From contig LJIE01000001.1 of the NCBI GenBank assembly GCA_001281695.1, positions 1,130,586-1,194,585 on the forward strand: 64,000 nt of DNA, written 5' to 3'. Both the position numbers and the translations under genes were made by a program. Positions 50,563 to 59,716 of the stretch are shown here, in pieces (the stretch's first letter is position 1; each line of letters begins with the position of its first letter). This stretch comes from a bacterium 336/3. GTDB taxonomy: Bacteria; Bacteroidota; Bacteroidia; Cytophagales; Thermonemataceae. The notes under the pieces were generated by a model. It did no database searches and was not told where the DNA came from. It saw only the letters and a program-made list of their open reading frames with translations.

Positions 50563-53500
50563 CTATTTTAAAACCTCTATCCAACCATTGCATTTCACCC
50601 CTGAAGGAGAAATAATGAGATAATAATACAAGCCATTTACAACATCTTTTCCCCAATCGTTTTTGTAGTTGTCAGATTTGAACATTCTTTTACCCCATCT
50701 GTTCCATATTTCTACTTTAGAACCTACTTCTGCAATTTCAAAAGTATCATTGATGCCATCATTGTTGGGTGTAATGGCATTGGGTGGTTGAATAGGAGGG
50801 GCTGGTATGCTGACGGTTTTCTTCACAACTGTATTACAACCATTAGGATTGAGAGCTGTAAGCATAACAACATAATCTTTGTTGGGTTCTTTATAAATAT
50901 ACTCTTGAGGATGAGTACCTTCTAAAATAGTGCCATCACCCATATCCCAAGTGAATCGTACAAATTTGGCTGTATCCAAAGTTGTAGGCAAACTTAGTTG
51001 AACACGATAGGGGGTATTACAATCTTTAAGAAGTTTGAATGTAAAATCGGCAGTGAGTACAGGTAATACAATAACTTTTACTTTTTGATCTATTCTACAT
51101 TTATCATTAATAAATGTTACAGTATAATTAGTTGTTTGTGTTGGGGAAGCAATTGGATTGGCAATATTAGGATTACTCAAGCCTGTTGTGGGTGTCCATT
51201 GATACGAATTTGCTCCACTGGCTTGCAACTGTATGCTTTCACCTCTACAAATCTGTACACTATCATTTGTTTGAAAATTTGGAATAATGATATTGATATC
51301 TTGAATAGCTTGATCTGTTTGATTACAATTGGTTACACTCAATCTGATTTTATAATTTCCAGCAACAGTGAAGGTATAACTAAAGTCTTTTTGAGTATTT
51401 TGAGAAAAAATAACATTATTACCAGCATCTAAGATTTCCCAAAGAAAATCATCAGCATCCAAACCTGTAAATTTAAACAATAATCTTTTCTCGCAAGTTT
51501 CTGTACCTGAGTTGATTAATTGTAAATTTTTAGGGTTCAACATATCAAAGTCAGCACTAACATTGAGTTTAAATTTGAAAACGGCATTGTTGCAATTGCT
51601 ACTATTATTGGTTGCTGACCAAGCCCCTGCTGTTGTTGGGAAGCCATTGGTAGCTCCACAAGAAGCACAAGTAGAATGATAAATAATACCATTTTTTGCA
51701 AATCGACTGGTACCTCCATCTACATGGTCGCCTACTTCATTATTAGCATTTTCGCCGAAAAAAGTACCATATAAGAGTCTTTCCATATTGCGTTTATAAA
51801 CGGCAATGTAGAAATCGCTACCTGTAGCAGTAGTAGGTCTGTAAGCATCAGAAGTAGTAGGCATGTTGGTAATTCGACCACTACTTGTTCCACTCAAAGA
51901 ACCTTGATTGCTACCACCCCAGCCTGCAATATAAATATTGTTACAATTACTTTCAGTAACTACCAAAAAAGCTGTTGGAGAAATATCAGGATTGCCATCT
52001 CCTTGCCCAATGCGTGTACTCCAACGGCTTGTTGTTAAATCAGGGCTAATTTTATGAATAAACTGCCCACTATTGGGATTATTATATACACCAACTGAAA
52101 TAGGATAATTCCCAAATGTTTGCCCAAAAGCATAAACTTCTTGATCTGAGTCTAAATCAATAAAAAATGCCATATCAGCAGCACTGGTACCCAAATAAGT
52201 AGTAGAAATCAGCGTTCCTGTAGCATCAAATTTTGCTATAAAACCGTCATCATTACCCAAAGCAGTTGGATTGAGACTACCTGTTGTAGCAGGTAAATTG
52301 TTGCTATTAGTTCCCCCCCCCACAAAAACCTCATTGGCTGAGTTTGTTTGAATAGATAGAGCAATATCTAGACCATTTCCACCAAAGTATTGTCCCCATG
52401 TGATATTGAGTGTATTGTCCATTTTTATTACCAAACCATCGGATACACCAGTCAAGGTATTTGTTCCTGTAAGTACAGGTATTGTAGCAGAACGAGTGGT
52501 AGAAGCGATATAAACATTATCAAGAGCATCTACATATACATCTCCTCTCAATTCATCTCCATAATTATGAATAGTTGTTCCTCCAGAGGGTTTTAAGCCA
52601 TCATTTCCAGTTCCCCCAATCATACGAGAAGCGTTGAGTGTGCCATTTGCATTGAGTTTGGTTACAAAAATATCACTACCATTATCATACGAAATACCTA
52701 CCACAGTAGATAAAGTTCCTCCCTGAAAAGAACTACCTAATGTGGTTGGAAAATTGGTTGAACTAGTTGTTCCAAATATTAAAAGTCTGTTTTGGTTATC
52801 TACCACTAAACTATGTGGGATTTCAGAACTGCTACCACCAATAAAAGTTAGCTGTTGTAATGTAGTTCCTGTAGGGTTATACTTAAATATACCTACATCA
52901 GTAAGTCCACCAAAACCACTACTTGGCGAGCCTATAGTAGTAGCTCCTGTGAAATTGGGAAAATTTAACCCAAAAAGTGTAGAGCCAGAATATAAGTTTT
53001 CAGCAGCATCAAAGGTGGCAGTATTGCCCCAATTGTCTGATGAACCACCCGAATAAGTAGAAAAAACAAGTTCAGGGTCTATGATAAGTGGATGATTTTT
53101 GTTATAACCTTTTGGAAAAGAAAAACTTATGATGTTATTTTGAAGTACAAAATTGGTTTTGACTTCTACTTTTTTCTTGCCAATGATTTGATAGCTGACA
53201 GGTCTTTTCTCATAAATTTTGCCAACAGAAGTACTAATTTCGAGTGTGCCATCAGGCAAAATAGTTACTTGATCTGCATAATTATAATGCAGTTTTATCT
53301 GATTTGGATTAGCGTCTTTTTCGACTGTAATTTCGTATTTAAGAGATTTACCTTTTCTAAATAAATGATAGCTAATGCCTTGATATACATTTGGATAATA
53401 AATTTCTTCAAAGCCTTTTACATCACTTGCCCAATTACTTTTATCTCCTACATAATAATGATAATTTGTTGGGACTACTTTTTTTGATTGGACACTTACA

Positions 53501-53826
53501 GGGTTTGCTCCCAAAAATTCTACCACAAAACTATGAGCTTTTAAACCATTTTCTTTTTCATAAATGGCATATTCAGGATTATTTTTGTAAACGTCTTTAT
53601 GTTTCTGATAAGCCAAAGCCTTACCATCATAAAAACTATACTGAAGAGCATTGTTATAAACAAATAAAAAGCCTGAAGGTAAATCGGCTCGAAAACGGAT
53701 ATCTTTTTGCCATTGATTTTTGTTTTCAATAAACGAAATTCCTTGTGTTTGCGTTTGATTAGTATGTTGCCCAAAAACAAATAAACATACAAAAATAGAT
53801 ATAAAAGTAAATGTGAGTTTCAGCAT
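50563..53826 (-). CDS. Large T9SS type B protein with SBBP beta-propeller-like repeats and PKD domain
   Basis: 1087 residues with signal peptide MLKLTFTFISIFVCLFVFG. A conserved N-terminal domain of Bacteroidota SBBP proteins is clear (ISFIENKNQWQKDIRFRADL, NYHYYVGDKSNWASDVKGFE, YYPNVYQGISYHLFRKGKSL). SBBP-type propeller repeats follow at about 255-720, then Ig-like segments, a PKD domain near 925-1000 (FTWDMGDGTILEGTHPQEYI) and a gliding-motility-type C-terminal signal (NAITPNNDGINDTFEI, WNRWGKRMFKSDNYKNDWGK). V502-G505 is encoded by a run of nine G. Expected to be secreted by T9SS; the role is unknown. No PorP/SprF gene is adjacent. Confidence 0.9.
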   Translation of the reverse strand: MLKLTFTFISIFVCLFVFGQHTNQTQTQGISFIENKNQWQKDIRFRADLPSGFLFVYNNALQYSFYDGKALAYQKHKDVYKNNPEYAIYEKENGLKAHSFVVEFLGANPVSVQSKKVVPTNYHYYVGDKSNWASDVKGFEEIYYPNVYQGISYHLFRKGKSLKYEITVEKDANPNQIKLHYNYADQVTILPDGTLEISTSVGKIYEKRPVSYQIIGKKKVEVKTNFVLQNNIISFSFPKGYNKNHPLIIDPELVFSTYSGGSSDNWGNTATFDAAENLYSGSTLFGLNFPNFTGATTIGSPSSGFGGLTDVGIFKYNPTGTTLQQLTFIGGSSSEIPHSLVVDNQNRLLIFGTTSSTNFPTTLGSSFQGGTLSTVVGISYDNGSDIFVTKLNANGTLNASRMIGGTGNDGLKPSGGTTIHNYGDELRGDVYVDALDNVYIASTTRSATIPVLTGTNTLTGVSDGLVIKMDNTLNITWGQYFGGNGLDIALSIQTNSANEVFVGGGTNSNNLPATTGSLNPTALGNDDGFIAKFDATGTLISTTYLGTSAADMAFFIDLDSDQEVYAFGQTFGNYPISVGVYNNPNSGQFIHKISPDLTTSRWSTRIGQGDGNPDISPTAFLVVTESNCNNIYIAGWGGSNQGSLSGTSSGRITNMPTTSDAYRPTTATGSDFYIAVYKRNMERLLYGTFFGENANNEVGDHVDGGTSRFAKNGIIYHSTCASCGATNGFPTTAGAWSATNNSSNCNNAVFKFKLNVSADFDMLNPKNLQLINSGTETCEKRLLFKFTGLDADDFLWEILDAGNNVIFSQNTQKDFSYTFTVAGNYKIRLSVTNCNQTDQAIQDINIIIPNFQTNDSVQICRGESIQLQASGANSYQWTPTTGLSNPNIANPIASPTQTTNYTVTFINDKCRIDQKVKVIVLPVLTADFTFKLLKDCNTPYRVQLSLPTTLDTAKFVRFTWDMGDGTILEGTHPQEYIYKEPNKDYVVMLTALNPNGCNTVVKKTVSIPAPPIQPPNAITPNNDGINDTFEIAEVGSKVEIWNRWGKRMFKSDNYKNDWGKDVVNGLYYYLIISPSGVKCNGWIEVLK
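52313..52321 (-). repeat. Nine-base C/G homopolymer inside the 1087-residue T9SS gene
   Basis: C9 on the + strand, so G9 in the coding strand, covering the end of codon 502 through codon 505 (Val-Gly-Gly-Gly). Such a tract is rare by chance in a genome of this low GC and is a typical slipped-strand site. Confidence 0.9.
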
Positions 53827-53915
53827 AACACGAAATGTTTATTCTACCTACACGAATTTATAGATAATTTGTATAAAATCAATATTTTACAAACTTAAAC
53901 TTTCATAAAACTACA

Positions 53916-55496
53916 ATGCAACGCATCAAAGGCATTCCTTTCTCTGAAACAAAAGCATTTTCTAAGATTTTTTTAGACTATATCACACAACAAGATTCTT
54001 TAAAAGAATTTTATCAATATTCACCTACCATAGAAAGTTTTGGAGAAATCTTGAAGAAAAAACAATTTTCAGATGCTCAAAGAAATAATTTGCAAATAGC
54101 TCTAAAAGAACAATATAAAAATCTTAAAATCTCTGAAAAAACGCAAAAAAATATAGAATTACTCCAAGATGCCAAAACATTTACGGTAGCGACTGCTCAT
54201 CAGCCTCTTATATTTTTTGGAGAGCTGTATTTTGTATATAAAATACTGACAACCATTAAATTGGCAAATAGCCTTAAGGAAAAGTTTCCTGAATATAATT
54301 TTGTACCTGTTTACTGGATGGGTTCTGAAGATCATGATTTTGCAGAAATAAGCCATTTTAGGCTTTTTGGTAAAAAATATCAATGGGAAACCACTCAAAA
54401 AGGAGCTGTGGGAAGAATGAATTTACAGGGAATAGAATCTCTTCTTCAAGAATTACCTGAAAAAATAGAGTTATTTGAAACTGCTTATACAAAGAATATA
54501 AGTCTTGCAAAGGCTACACAATGGGCTGTAAACGAATTATTTGGAGATAAAGGTATAGTTGTAATAGATGGGGATGATACAACACTAAAGAAAAATCTGA
54601 TACCAATTTTACAGAATGAATTAAGGACTCAAAAATCAGGACAAATTGTTCAAGAAGTATCTGGAAAATTAGAAAATTTAGGTTATAAAGCACAAGTAAA
54701 TCCAAGAAATATCAATTTATTTTACTTGGATGAAGATTTAAGAGAACGAATAGAGTTTGTTGATGGTAAATATCATGTAGTAAATACAGATTTATATTTT
54801 TCAGAACACGACATTCTACAAATAGCAGAAGAAACACCTGAAATGTTTAGTCCCAATGCTGTACTCAGACCTGTTTATCAGGAACTTAGTATTCCAAACT
54901 TGGGTTATGTTGGTGGACCTGGCGAAATAGCTTATTGGTTGCAACTCAAAAATGTTTTCAAATATTTTGAAACACAAGGTGCTGATAATCTGCAATATCC
55001 TATCTTGTTTTCTCGTACATTTGCTTTGATGGTACAAGGAAATCAGCAACAAAAAATAGAAAAATTGGGCTTAACCATTGAAGATTTATTTTTAGATGAA
55101 ATAAGCTTAAAAAAATATTTTGTGGAAAAAAACTCAACCAACGATTTTCACTTGAATCAAGAAATGGAAGAGTTTAAAGAGGTATTCAAAAAAATTCAGC
55201 AAAAAGCTCAACAAATAGACAAATCGTTGGAAGGAGCAATAGCTGCTGAAGAGCAAAAAACGCTTAAATCTTTAGATAATTTAGAAAAAAGACTTCAAAA
55301 AGCAGAAGAACGCAATCAGGAAACACAAGTTACACAAGTTTTGGGTATAAAAGAGAAATTATTTCCTAATGGGGCATTGCAAGAGCGAACAGATAATTTT
55401 TTAAACTTTTATCTCAACGACTCTCAATGGCTTGATAATGTGTATCATTTGATAAATCCTTGGGATTTTAATTTTCAAGTTATAGGGCTTTTTTAA
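53916..55496 (+). CDS. bshC: Bacillithiol biosynthesis protein BshC (cysteine-adding enzyme)
   Basis: 526 residues, close to the usual size. It is proposed to attach cysteine to glucosaminyl-malate in the last step of bacillithiol synthesis. Marks are MQRIKGIPFSETKAFSKIFL, TAHQPLIFFGELYFVYKI, PVYWMGSEDHDFAEI, PNAVLRPVYQELSIPNLGYV, GGPGEIAYWLQLKNVF and a coiled-coil region from about 400 to 475 before the C-terminal LDNVYHLINPWDFNFQVI. bshA and bshB are not in this window. The gene stands alone, divergent from the T9SS gene. Confidence 0.95.
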   Translation: MQRIKGIPFSETKAFSKIFLDYITQQDSLKEFYQYSPTIESFGEILKKKQFSDAQRNNLQIALKEQYKNLKISEKTQKNIELLQDAKTFTVATAHQPLIFFGELYFVYKILTTIKLANSLKEKFPEYNFVPVYWMGSEDHDFAEISHFRLFGKKYQWETTQKGAVGRMNLQGIESLLQELPEKIELFETAYTKNISLAKATQWAVNELFGDKGIVVIDGDDTTLKKNLIPILQNELRTQKSGQIVQEVSGKLENLGYKAQVNPRNINLFYLDEDLRERIEFVDGKYHVVNTDLYFSEHDILQIAEETPEMFSPNAVLRPVYQELSIPNLGYVGGPGEIAYWLQLKNVFKYFETQGADNLQYPILFSRTFALMVQGNQQQKIEKLGLTIEDLFLDEISLKKYFVEKNSTNDFHLNQEMEEFKEVFKKIQQKAQQIDKSLEGAIAAEEQKTLKSLDNLEKRLQKAEERNQETQVTQVLGIKEKLFPNGALQERTDNFLNFYLNDSQWLDNVYHLINPWDFNFQVIGLF

Positions 55497-55567
55497 AATC
55501 TTTTTAGAAAAGAAAAACTATTTGGCATAATTTTCGTAAATTGATGCAATAAACTAACTTATTTCTT

Positions 55568-56299
55568 ATGAAAAAGATACTTACTTTCTTGGGTGTTCTA
55601 TTTGCAGGAAGCCTCATGGCTCAATCTCTTGCTCCATATCAAAAACAAATAACAGTTACCAAAGGAGATGCAAAAGTAAATGTAGATTCTTGGGCAGCAA
55701 ATGTTGAAAGAGGCTCTGAAGATGAATTAAAAGATGCATTTGAAGATTATGTAGGCAAAAACTTCAAATTAAAAACAAAAAAGAATGGCAAACATGGTAT
55801 GATTGTCCCAGAAGCGAACTTACCACAAGTTACCACTCGTAGAGGAGATATTTATGTTTTATTTTCTAGCGAAACAGGAAAACCTGAAATGGCTGTTGCT
55901 TTTATGATGGGATATGATATTTATCTCAATACAAAAGATAATCCACAAGAAATGGATAGACTGAAAGAGTTTTTTGCAAACTTCTTGATGAGTCACTACA
56001 AAAGTTTCTATGAAAAACAAATCAGAGATAAAGAAAAAGTGTTGAAAGATTTGCGTGGACAAATCACTGACAATGAGAAAAAAGCTAAAAGCTTACAAAA
56101 AGACATAGAAAGCAATCAGAAAAAAATATCTAAAGAAAAGGATCAACTCAAGAAAACAGAGATAGAAAATAAAAATGTTGCAGCTCGCCGTCAGATAGAT
56201 GCTCTTAATGAAATGAATGGTAATATCAACAAACAAGTGACTAATTACGAAAAAGAAATTGCTGATATTAAGGTTCAAATTGCAAATATTGGTAAATAA
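55568..56299 (+). CDS. Exported protein with C-terminal coiled coil, function unknown
   Basis: 243 residues with signal peptide MKKILTFLGVLFAGSLMA. A small alpha/beta domain (about 20-140, with YVLFSSETGKPEMAVAFMMG) is followed by a heptad-rich Lys/Glu coiled coil from about 150 to the end. I do not recognise a family; the arrangement resembles other short periplasmic coiled-coil proteins of Bacteroidota. The beta-barrel gene follows 59 bases behind, so a linked function at the envelope is possible. Confidence 0.7.
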   Translation: MKKILTFLGVLFAGSLMAQSLAPYQKQITVTKGDAKVNVDSWAANVERGSEDELKDAFEDYVGKNFKLKTKKNGKHGMIVPEANLPQVTTRRGDIYVLFSSETGKPEMAVAFMMGYDIYLNTKDNPQEMDRLKEFFANFLMSHYKSFYEKQIRDKEKVLKDLRGQITDNEKKAKSLQKDIESNQKKISKEKDQLKKTEIENKNVAARRQIDALNEMNGNINKQVTNYEKEIADIKVQIANIGK

Positions 56300-56358
56300 T
56301 TTTGCAGGAGTCTAATTTTTTTGATTATTTGCCAATATCTTTTAACAAAAATATGGTT

Positions 56359-57027
56359 ATGAAAAAAATTGCTTTATCCTTTGTATTTGCTTTAATCAGT
56401 TTGGCAACTTTTGCCCAAGATGATACAGGGTTTAAATTAGGTTTTAAAATTGGAACGCCGATAGCCTTCAATAGTGTAAAATCTACTGAGAATGGCATAG
56501 ATGCAAGTCCTAATGGTGCAAGCCTTCGTTTTATGGCAGGTCCTATTGCTGATATTGTTTGGACAGAGCGTTATGCCTTGACAACAGGTATTTTGTTTAC
56601 AACTAAACAAGCAAACTACCAAACACAAGTAGCAGGAATAGATGCTATCAATGAAAAATATGGATTGCAATACATCCAAATTCCAGTAGGTTTGAAGTTA
56701 TTTACTGATGAACTTTTCACAAATGGTAAAGGCTATGTGAATTTTGGTATACAGCCTGAAATTTTGGTAGGAAATAGCAGAAAATCAGGTAATTATGTTG
56801 ATGGGCAGTTAAAAAGTGCTTCTTTGATAAGAAAATTCAGCCCTCTTGATATTGGAATGTTTATTGGTGCTGGTGTAGAATATCAGTTGGGTAACAATCC
56901 TATTTTTGGAGGTATTGGCTACCAACGATCTTTTATTAACTCTGTAAGTAGTTTGGATGCAGGAGCTCCCAATTTCCTTTCTATCAAACAAAACTTGTTT
57001 GTAATAGAAGTAGGTATCAAATTGTAA
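56359..57027 (+). CDS. PorT-like outer-membrane beta-barrel protein
   Basis: About 222 residues from the ATG at 56359, which gives the signal MKKIALSFVFALISLATFAQ; an ATG at 56302 adds unrelated residues. The barrel strands follow the outer-membrane beta-barrel (PorT/OmpW-like) pattern: GFKLGFKIGTPIAFNSV, LRFMAGPIADIVWTERYALT, LQYIQIPVGLKLFTDE, YVNFGIQPEILVG and LDIGMFIGAGVEYQLG, with a C-terminal strand ending VIEVGIKL. Family call only; similar proteins in Bacteroidota are mostly of unknown function. A terminator follows. Confidence 0.82.
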   Translation: MKKIALSFVFALISLATFAQDDTGFKLGFKIGTPIAFNSVKSTENGIDASPNGASLRFMAGPIADIVWTERYALTTGILFTTKQANYQTQVAGIDAINEKYGLQYIQIPVGLKLFTDELFTNGKGYVNFGIQPEILVGNSRKSGNYVDGQLKSASLIRKFSPLDIGMFIGAGVEYQLGNNPIFGGIGYQRSFINSVSSLDAGAPNFLSIKQNLFVIEVGIKL

Positions 57028-57047
57028 TTCAATAAAAATACTGCATG

Positions 57048-57076
57048 AAAAAGCCTTGAGTTATTCAAGGCTTTTT
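57048..57076. terminator. Bidirectional terminator overlapping the 3' end of the epimerase gene
   Basis: A 12-bp stem AAAAAGCCTTGA / TCAAGGCTTTTT with loop GTTAT. Its right arm lies inside the last codons and stop of the minus-strand epimerase gene, so the same bases serve as coding sequence and terminator. Confidence 0.85.
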
Positions 57077-58044
57077 TTGTTTTGTACCACCCACTCAATT
57101 GTATCATGGAGTGGACGAAACTGAAAATCAGGTAAAAATGTATGAATTTTATGATTTCGATAAACAAAGTGCATTTGTGAAACTTTTGCTGTTTCTTTAC
57201 TGATAAGCGGGGGCTTTCGTGTAAATAGAGAAGCTACACTGCTGGCTCGCCATGCAATTTCGGCAAGTAAAGGTGTAACAGGGATAGAAGGAGGTTTTTT
57301 ATCCATAGCCTTGGCTATTCTATCAAATAAGCTTTTATACAAGATATTACCTGCACTCATCACAAATCGTTCTGATTGTATTTCATTTTCAGCCATCTGA
57401 ACGGCCACTTGTGCAATATCTCTTACATCTACATAATTTAGGCTGCCTTTAGGGTACATTTTTTTACCATCAGCTACATACTTAAAAAGTTGTAGGCTTG
57501 TTCTGTTCCAATCACCAGCTCCAAAAACCAAAGAAGGGTTTAAAATAACAGCTCTCATGCCTTCGCTAATACCTCTCCAGACTTCTAGCTCTGCTAAATA
57601 TTTAGATTCTGCATAAACAGTATTGAGTTCAGATTCTTCCCATTTACTATGCTCATCTATTTCAATTTCACCTTTTTTTCTGCCTAAAGAAGCAATGGAA
57701 CTAATGTGAATTAATTTCTTGACGTTTTTTTCTAAACAAATATTTACAATGTTGGCTGTACCCTCTACATTCACCTGAAACATTTGCTTCTTATCTTTGG
57801 TTTGGAAAGAAACTAAAGCGGCAGCGTGTACGACAATATCTTCAGGTTCCACATATTTTTCAAGTGCTACTACATCCAAAATATCACCTTCGACCCAATT
57901 TATTTTATCTTCCCAGCCCTTTACCCAAGAAGTATCTGCATTAGTTCTTTTAAGGGCTTTAATTTTATAACCTGCATCAGCAAAAAACTTGGCTACGTAA
58001 CTCCCTACAAGCCCAGTTGCTCCAGTAATAAAGACCTGTTTCAT
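57061..58044 (-). CDS. NAD(P)-dependent epimerase/dehydratase (extended SDR)
   Basis: 327 residues. It opens with the Rossmann motif GATGLVGSYVAKFFADAG (GxxGxxG), then NVEGTANIVNICLEKNVKKL, HISSIASLG and the active-site YAESKYLAE (YxxxK with the upstream Ser). Extended SDR of the nucleotide-sugar epimerase or 3-beta-HSD-like type; the C-terminus (SVASLFTRKPPLISKETAK) resembles dihydroflavonol-4-reductase-like members. The substrate is unknown. It is divergent from the FeoAB region and does not look functionally tied to it. Confidence 0.92.
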   Translation of the reverse strand: MKQVFITGATGLVGSYVAKFFADAGYKIKALKRTNADTSWVKGWEDKINWVEGDILDVVALEKYVEPEDIVVHAAALVSFQTKDKKQMFQVNVEGTANIVNICLEKNVKKLIHISSIASLGRKKGEIEIDEHSKWEESELNTVYAESKYLAELEVWRGISEGMRAVILNPSLVFGAGDWNRTSLQLFKYVADGKKMYPKGSLNYVDVRDIAQVAVQMAENEIQSERFVMSAGNILYKSLFDRIAKAMDKKPPSIPVTPLLAEIAWRASSVASLFTRKPPLISKETAKVSQMHFVYRNHKIHTFLPDFQFRPLHDTIEWVVQNKKSLE

Positions 58045-58150
58045 ATACTTTGTAAGAGTGTTTTTAGAAAATTACAACAAAGATAAACGAACTTGTGAAT
58101 TGATTTGTTAAATTTGTACTTATTTATAACGATTCTAATCTTAATATGTT

Positions 58151-59422
58151 TTGAAAGTTTTTCAAACAATACTTTCTCGTTTAGCATTTTACTATCAACT
58201 GGCTTTAGAGTCGTTGATGGAGAGGCAACTACGTACGTTATTGGCTGGTTTGGGTGTAATGTTTGGAGTGGCTTCTGTGATAGCCATGCTTGCAGTAGGC
58301 AAAGGTGCAAAACAAGAAATCCTATCTCAACTAAAATTAATAGGAGGTAATAGTATTGTCATACAGCCCCTTAACAATACACAAAGTAAAGTAAGTTTCA
58401 CAAAACCTTCTCGTGGACTGTGCCTTCAGGATGCTCAAAATATCAAAGAAGTTTTTCCAAATTTAGCATTTATTAGTCCAGAAATTTCTTTGAAAATTTT
58501 GGTAGTGTCAGAACAAAAATGGTTGCAAAGTTCTTTGTATGGAATAGAAAATAGTTATTTTGAAATAATTGGGCTTCACTGTAAAAAAGGAAATCTTTTT
58601 AGTAAAAATCATATTATTGGTGCAGAAGCAGTATGTGTGATAGGGAGTAGTATGGAAGCTAAACTATTTGGTGGAAAATCAGCTTTGGGGCAATATATTC
58701 GTTGTGATGACCAATGGCTTAAGGTGGTAGGAGTATTAGATACACAACCTGTTATTACAACTAACTTTGAAAACTTAGGAATTCATAATACTAATAACTC
58801 TGTTTATACACCTATTACAAGTCTTATCCGAAGATTTAATTACAAAAAAAATCATAAGGCAGAACAAAATATACACCAACTCACAAGATTAGTTGTACAA
58901 GTTCAAGATGCTGTAAAGCTTATTAAAACAGCTGAAACCATACAAGCCATCTTACTTCGATTACATAATGGACAACCTGATTTTGATGTCATTGTTCCTG
59001 AACAAATCTTGAAAGAACGTCAGAAAACTCAAGAAATGCTTAATTATGTACTTGGAGCTATCGCAGGAATTTCATTACTTATTGGAGGTATTGGTATTAT
59101 GAATATTATGCTTACCTCTGTACTAGAACGAACCAAAGAAATTGGTATTAGAAAAGTAGTAGGAGCAACGCAAATAGATATTAGAAATCAGTTTTTGGTA
59201 GAATCCATAGTAATTTGCCTTTTGGGTGGTTTAGCTGGTATTTTAGTAGGTTTCTTGATTTCTTGGATTATTCATAAGACTATGGAGATCAATATATTGA
59301 TAGAATGGACATTTACATTGGGGGCTTTTTTTATAACAATTTTTATAGGAATAGCGTTTGGATGGTATCCCGCTAAGCAAGCTTCTATTCAAACACCACA
59401 CGATCTTTTGAGATATGAATAA
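58151..59422 (+). CDS. MacB-type ABC transporter permease (FtsX/MacB_PCD family)
   Basis: 423 residues from a TTG at 58151; an in-frame stop at 58142 rules out a longer form, and the first internal ATG (58217) would lose part of the first helix region. The N-terminal TM (RTLLAGLGVMFGVASVIAML), the large periplasmic domain and the C-terminal three-TM FtsX-like domain (GAIAGISLLIGGIGIMNIML, RTKEIGIRKVVGATQIDI) are standard. The ATPase partner is not next to it. Its stop overlaps feoA by 8 bases, so co-expression with feoAB is likely, although this permease is not a known Feo component. MacB-type complexes export peptides, toxins or lipids. Confidence 0.9.
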   Translation: MKVFQTILSRLAFYYQLALESLMERQLRTLLAGLGVMFGVASVIAMLAVGKGAKQEILSQLKLIGGNSIVIQPLNNTQSKVSFTKPSRGLCLQDAQNIKEVFPNLAFISPEISLKILVVSEQKWLQSSLYGIENSYFEIIGLHCKKGNLFSKNHIIGAEAVCVIGSSMEAKLFGGKSALGQYIRCDDQWLKVVGVLDTQPVITTNFENLGIHNTNNSVYTPITSLIRRFNYKKNHKAEQNIHQLTRLVVQVQDAVKLIKTAETIQAILLRLHNGQPDFDVIVPEQILKERQKTQEMLNYVLGAIAGISLLIGGIGIMNIMLTSVLERTKEIGIRKVVGATQIDIRNQFLVESIVICLLGGLAGILVGFLISWIIHKTMEINILIEWTFTLGAFFITIFIGIAFGWYPAKQASIQTPHDLLRYE

Positions 59423-59663
59423 AATAAATCATATACAATTACACAAACTACCTAAAGGGAAGAAGGCAATTATTCGAAAATTTAATAGAGAAGATATATT
59501 TTTAAAAACTCTAGAAATGGGTATGTTACCTAACACAACTATTGAAATGATAGGAGTAGCACCTTTAGGAGATCCCATTTGTGTAAGAGTATTAGAAACA
59601 CTACTTTCTATTCGTAAATCAGAGGCAGAACATATAGAAGTAGAAATTCTAAATGAGTTCTAA
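59415..59663 (+). CDS. feoA: Ferrous iron transport protein A
   Basis: 82 residues, the SH3-like FeoA type. LHKLPKGKKAIIRKFNREDI, LKTLEMGMLPNTTIEMIGVA and PLGDPICVRVLETLLSIRKS follow the family pattern, and the basic/acidic ends fit. FeoA helps FeoB and sits at the cytosolic face of the membrane. The start overlaps the end of the MacB-like permease gene by 8 bases, a sign of translational coupling, and feoB follows after 53 bases. Confidence 0.93.
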   Translation: MNKINHIQLHKLPKGKKAIIRKFNREDIFLKTLEMGMLPNTTIEMIGVAPLGDPICVRVLETLLSIRKSEAEHIEVEILNEF

Positions 59664-59716
59664 ATGATGGAAGTTTTCATCAATTATTTACAATCTACCA
59701 TTAAAGAGATATTTAC

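Noticed and set aside
51085-53732. Several + strand frames of 68-115 codons opposite the 1087-residue T9SS gene
   Set aside because: Cys/Tyr/Ile-rich compositions typical of antisense reading, no starts with context, fully inside a convincing gene.
58041-58350. Short frames on both strands around the start of the MacB-like permease
   Set aside because: They lie across the divergent promoter gap and permease start, with no family match.
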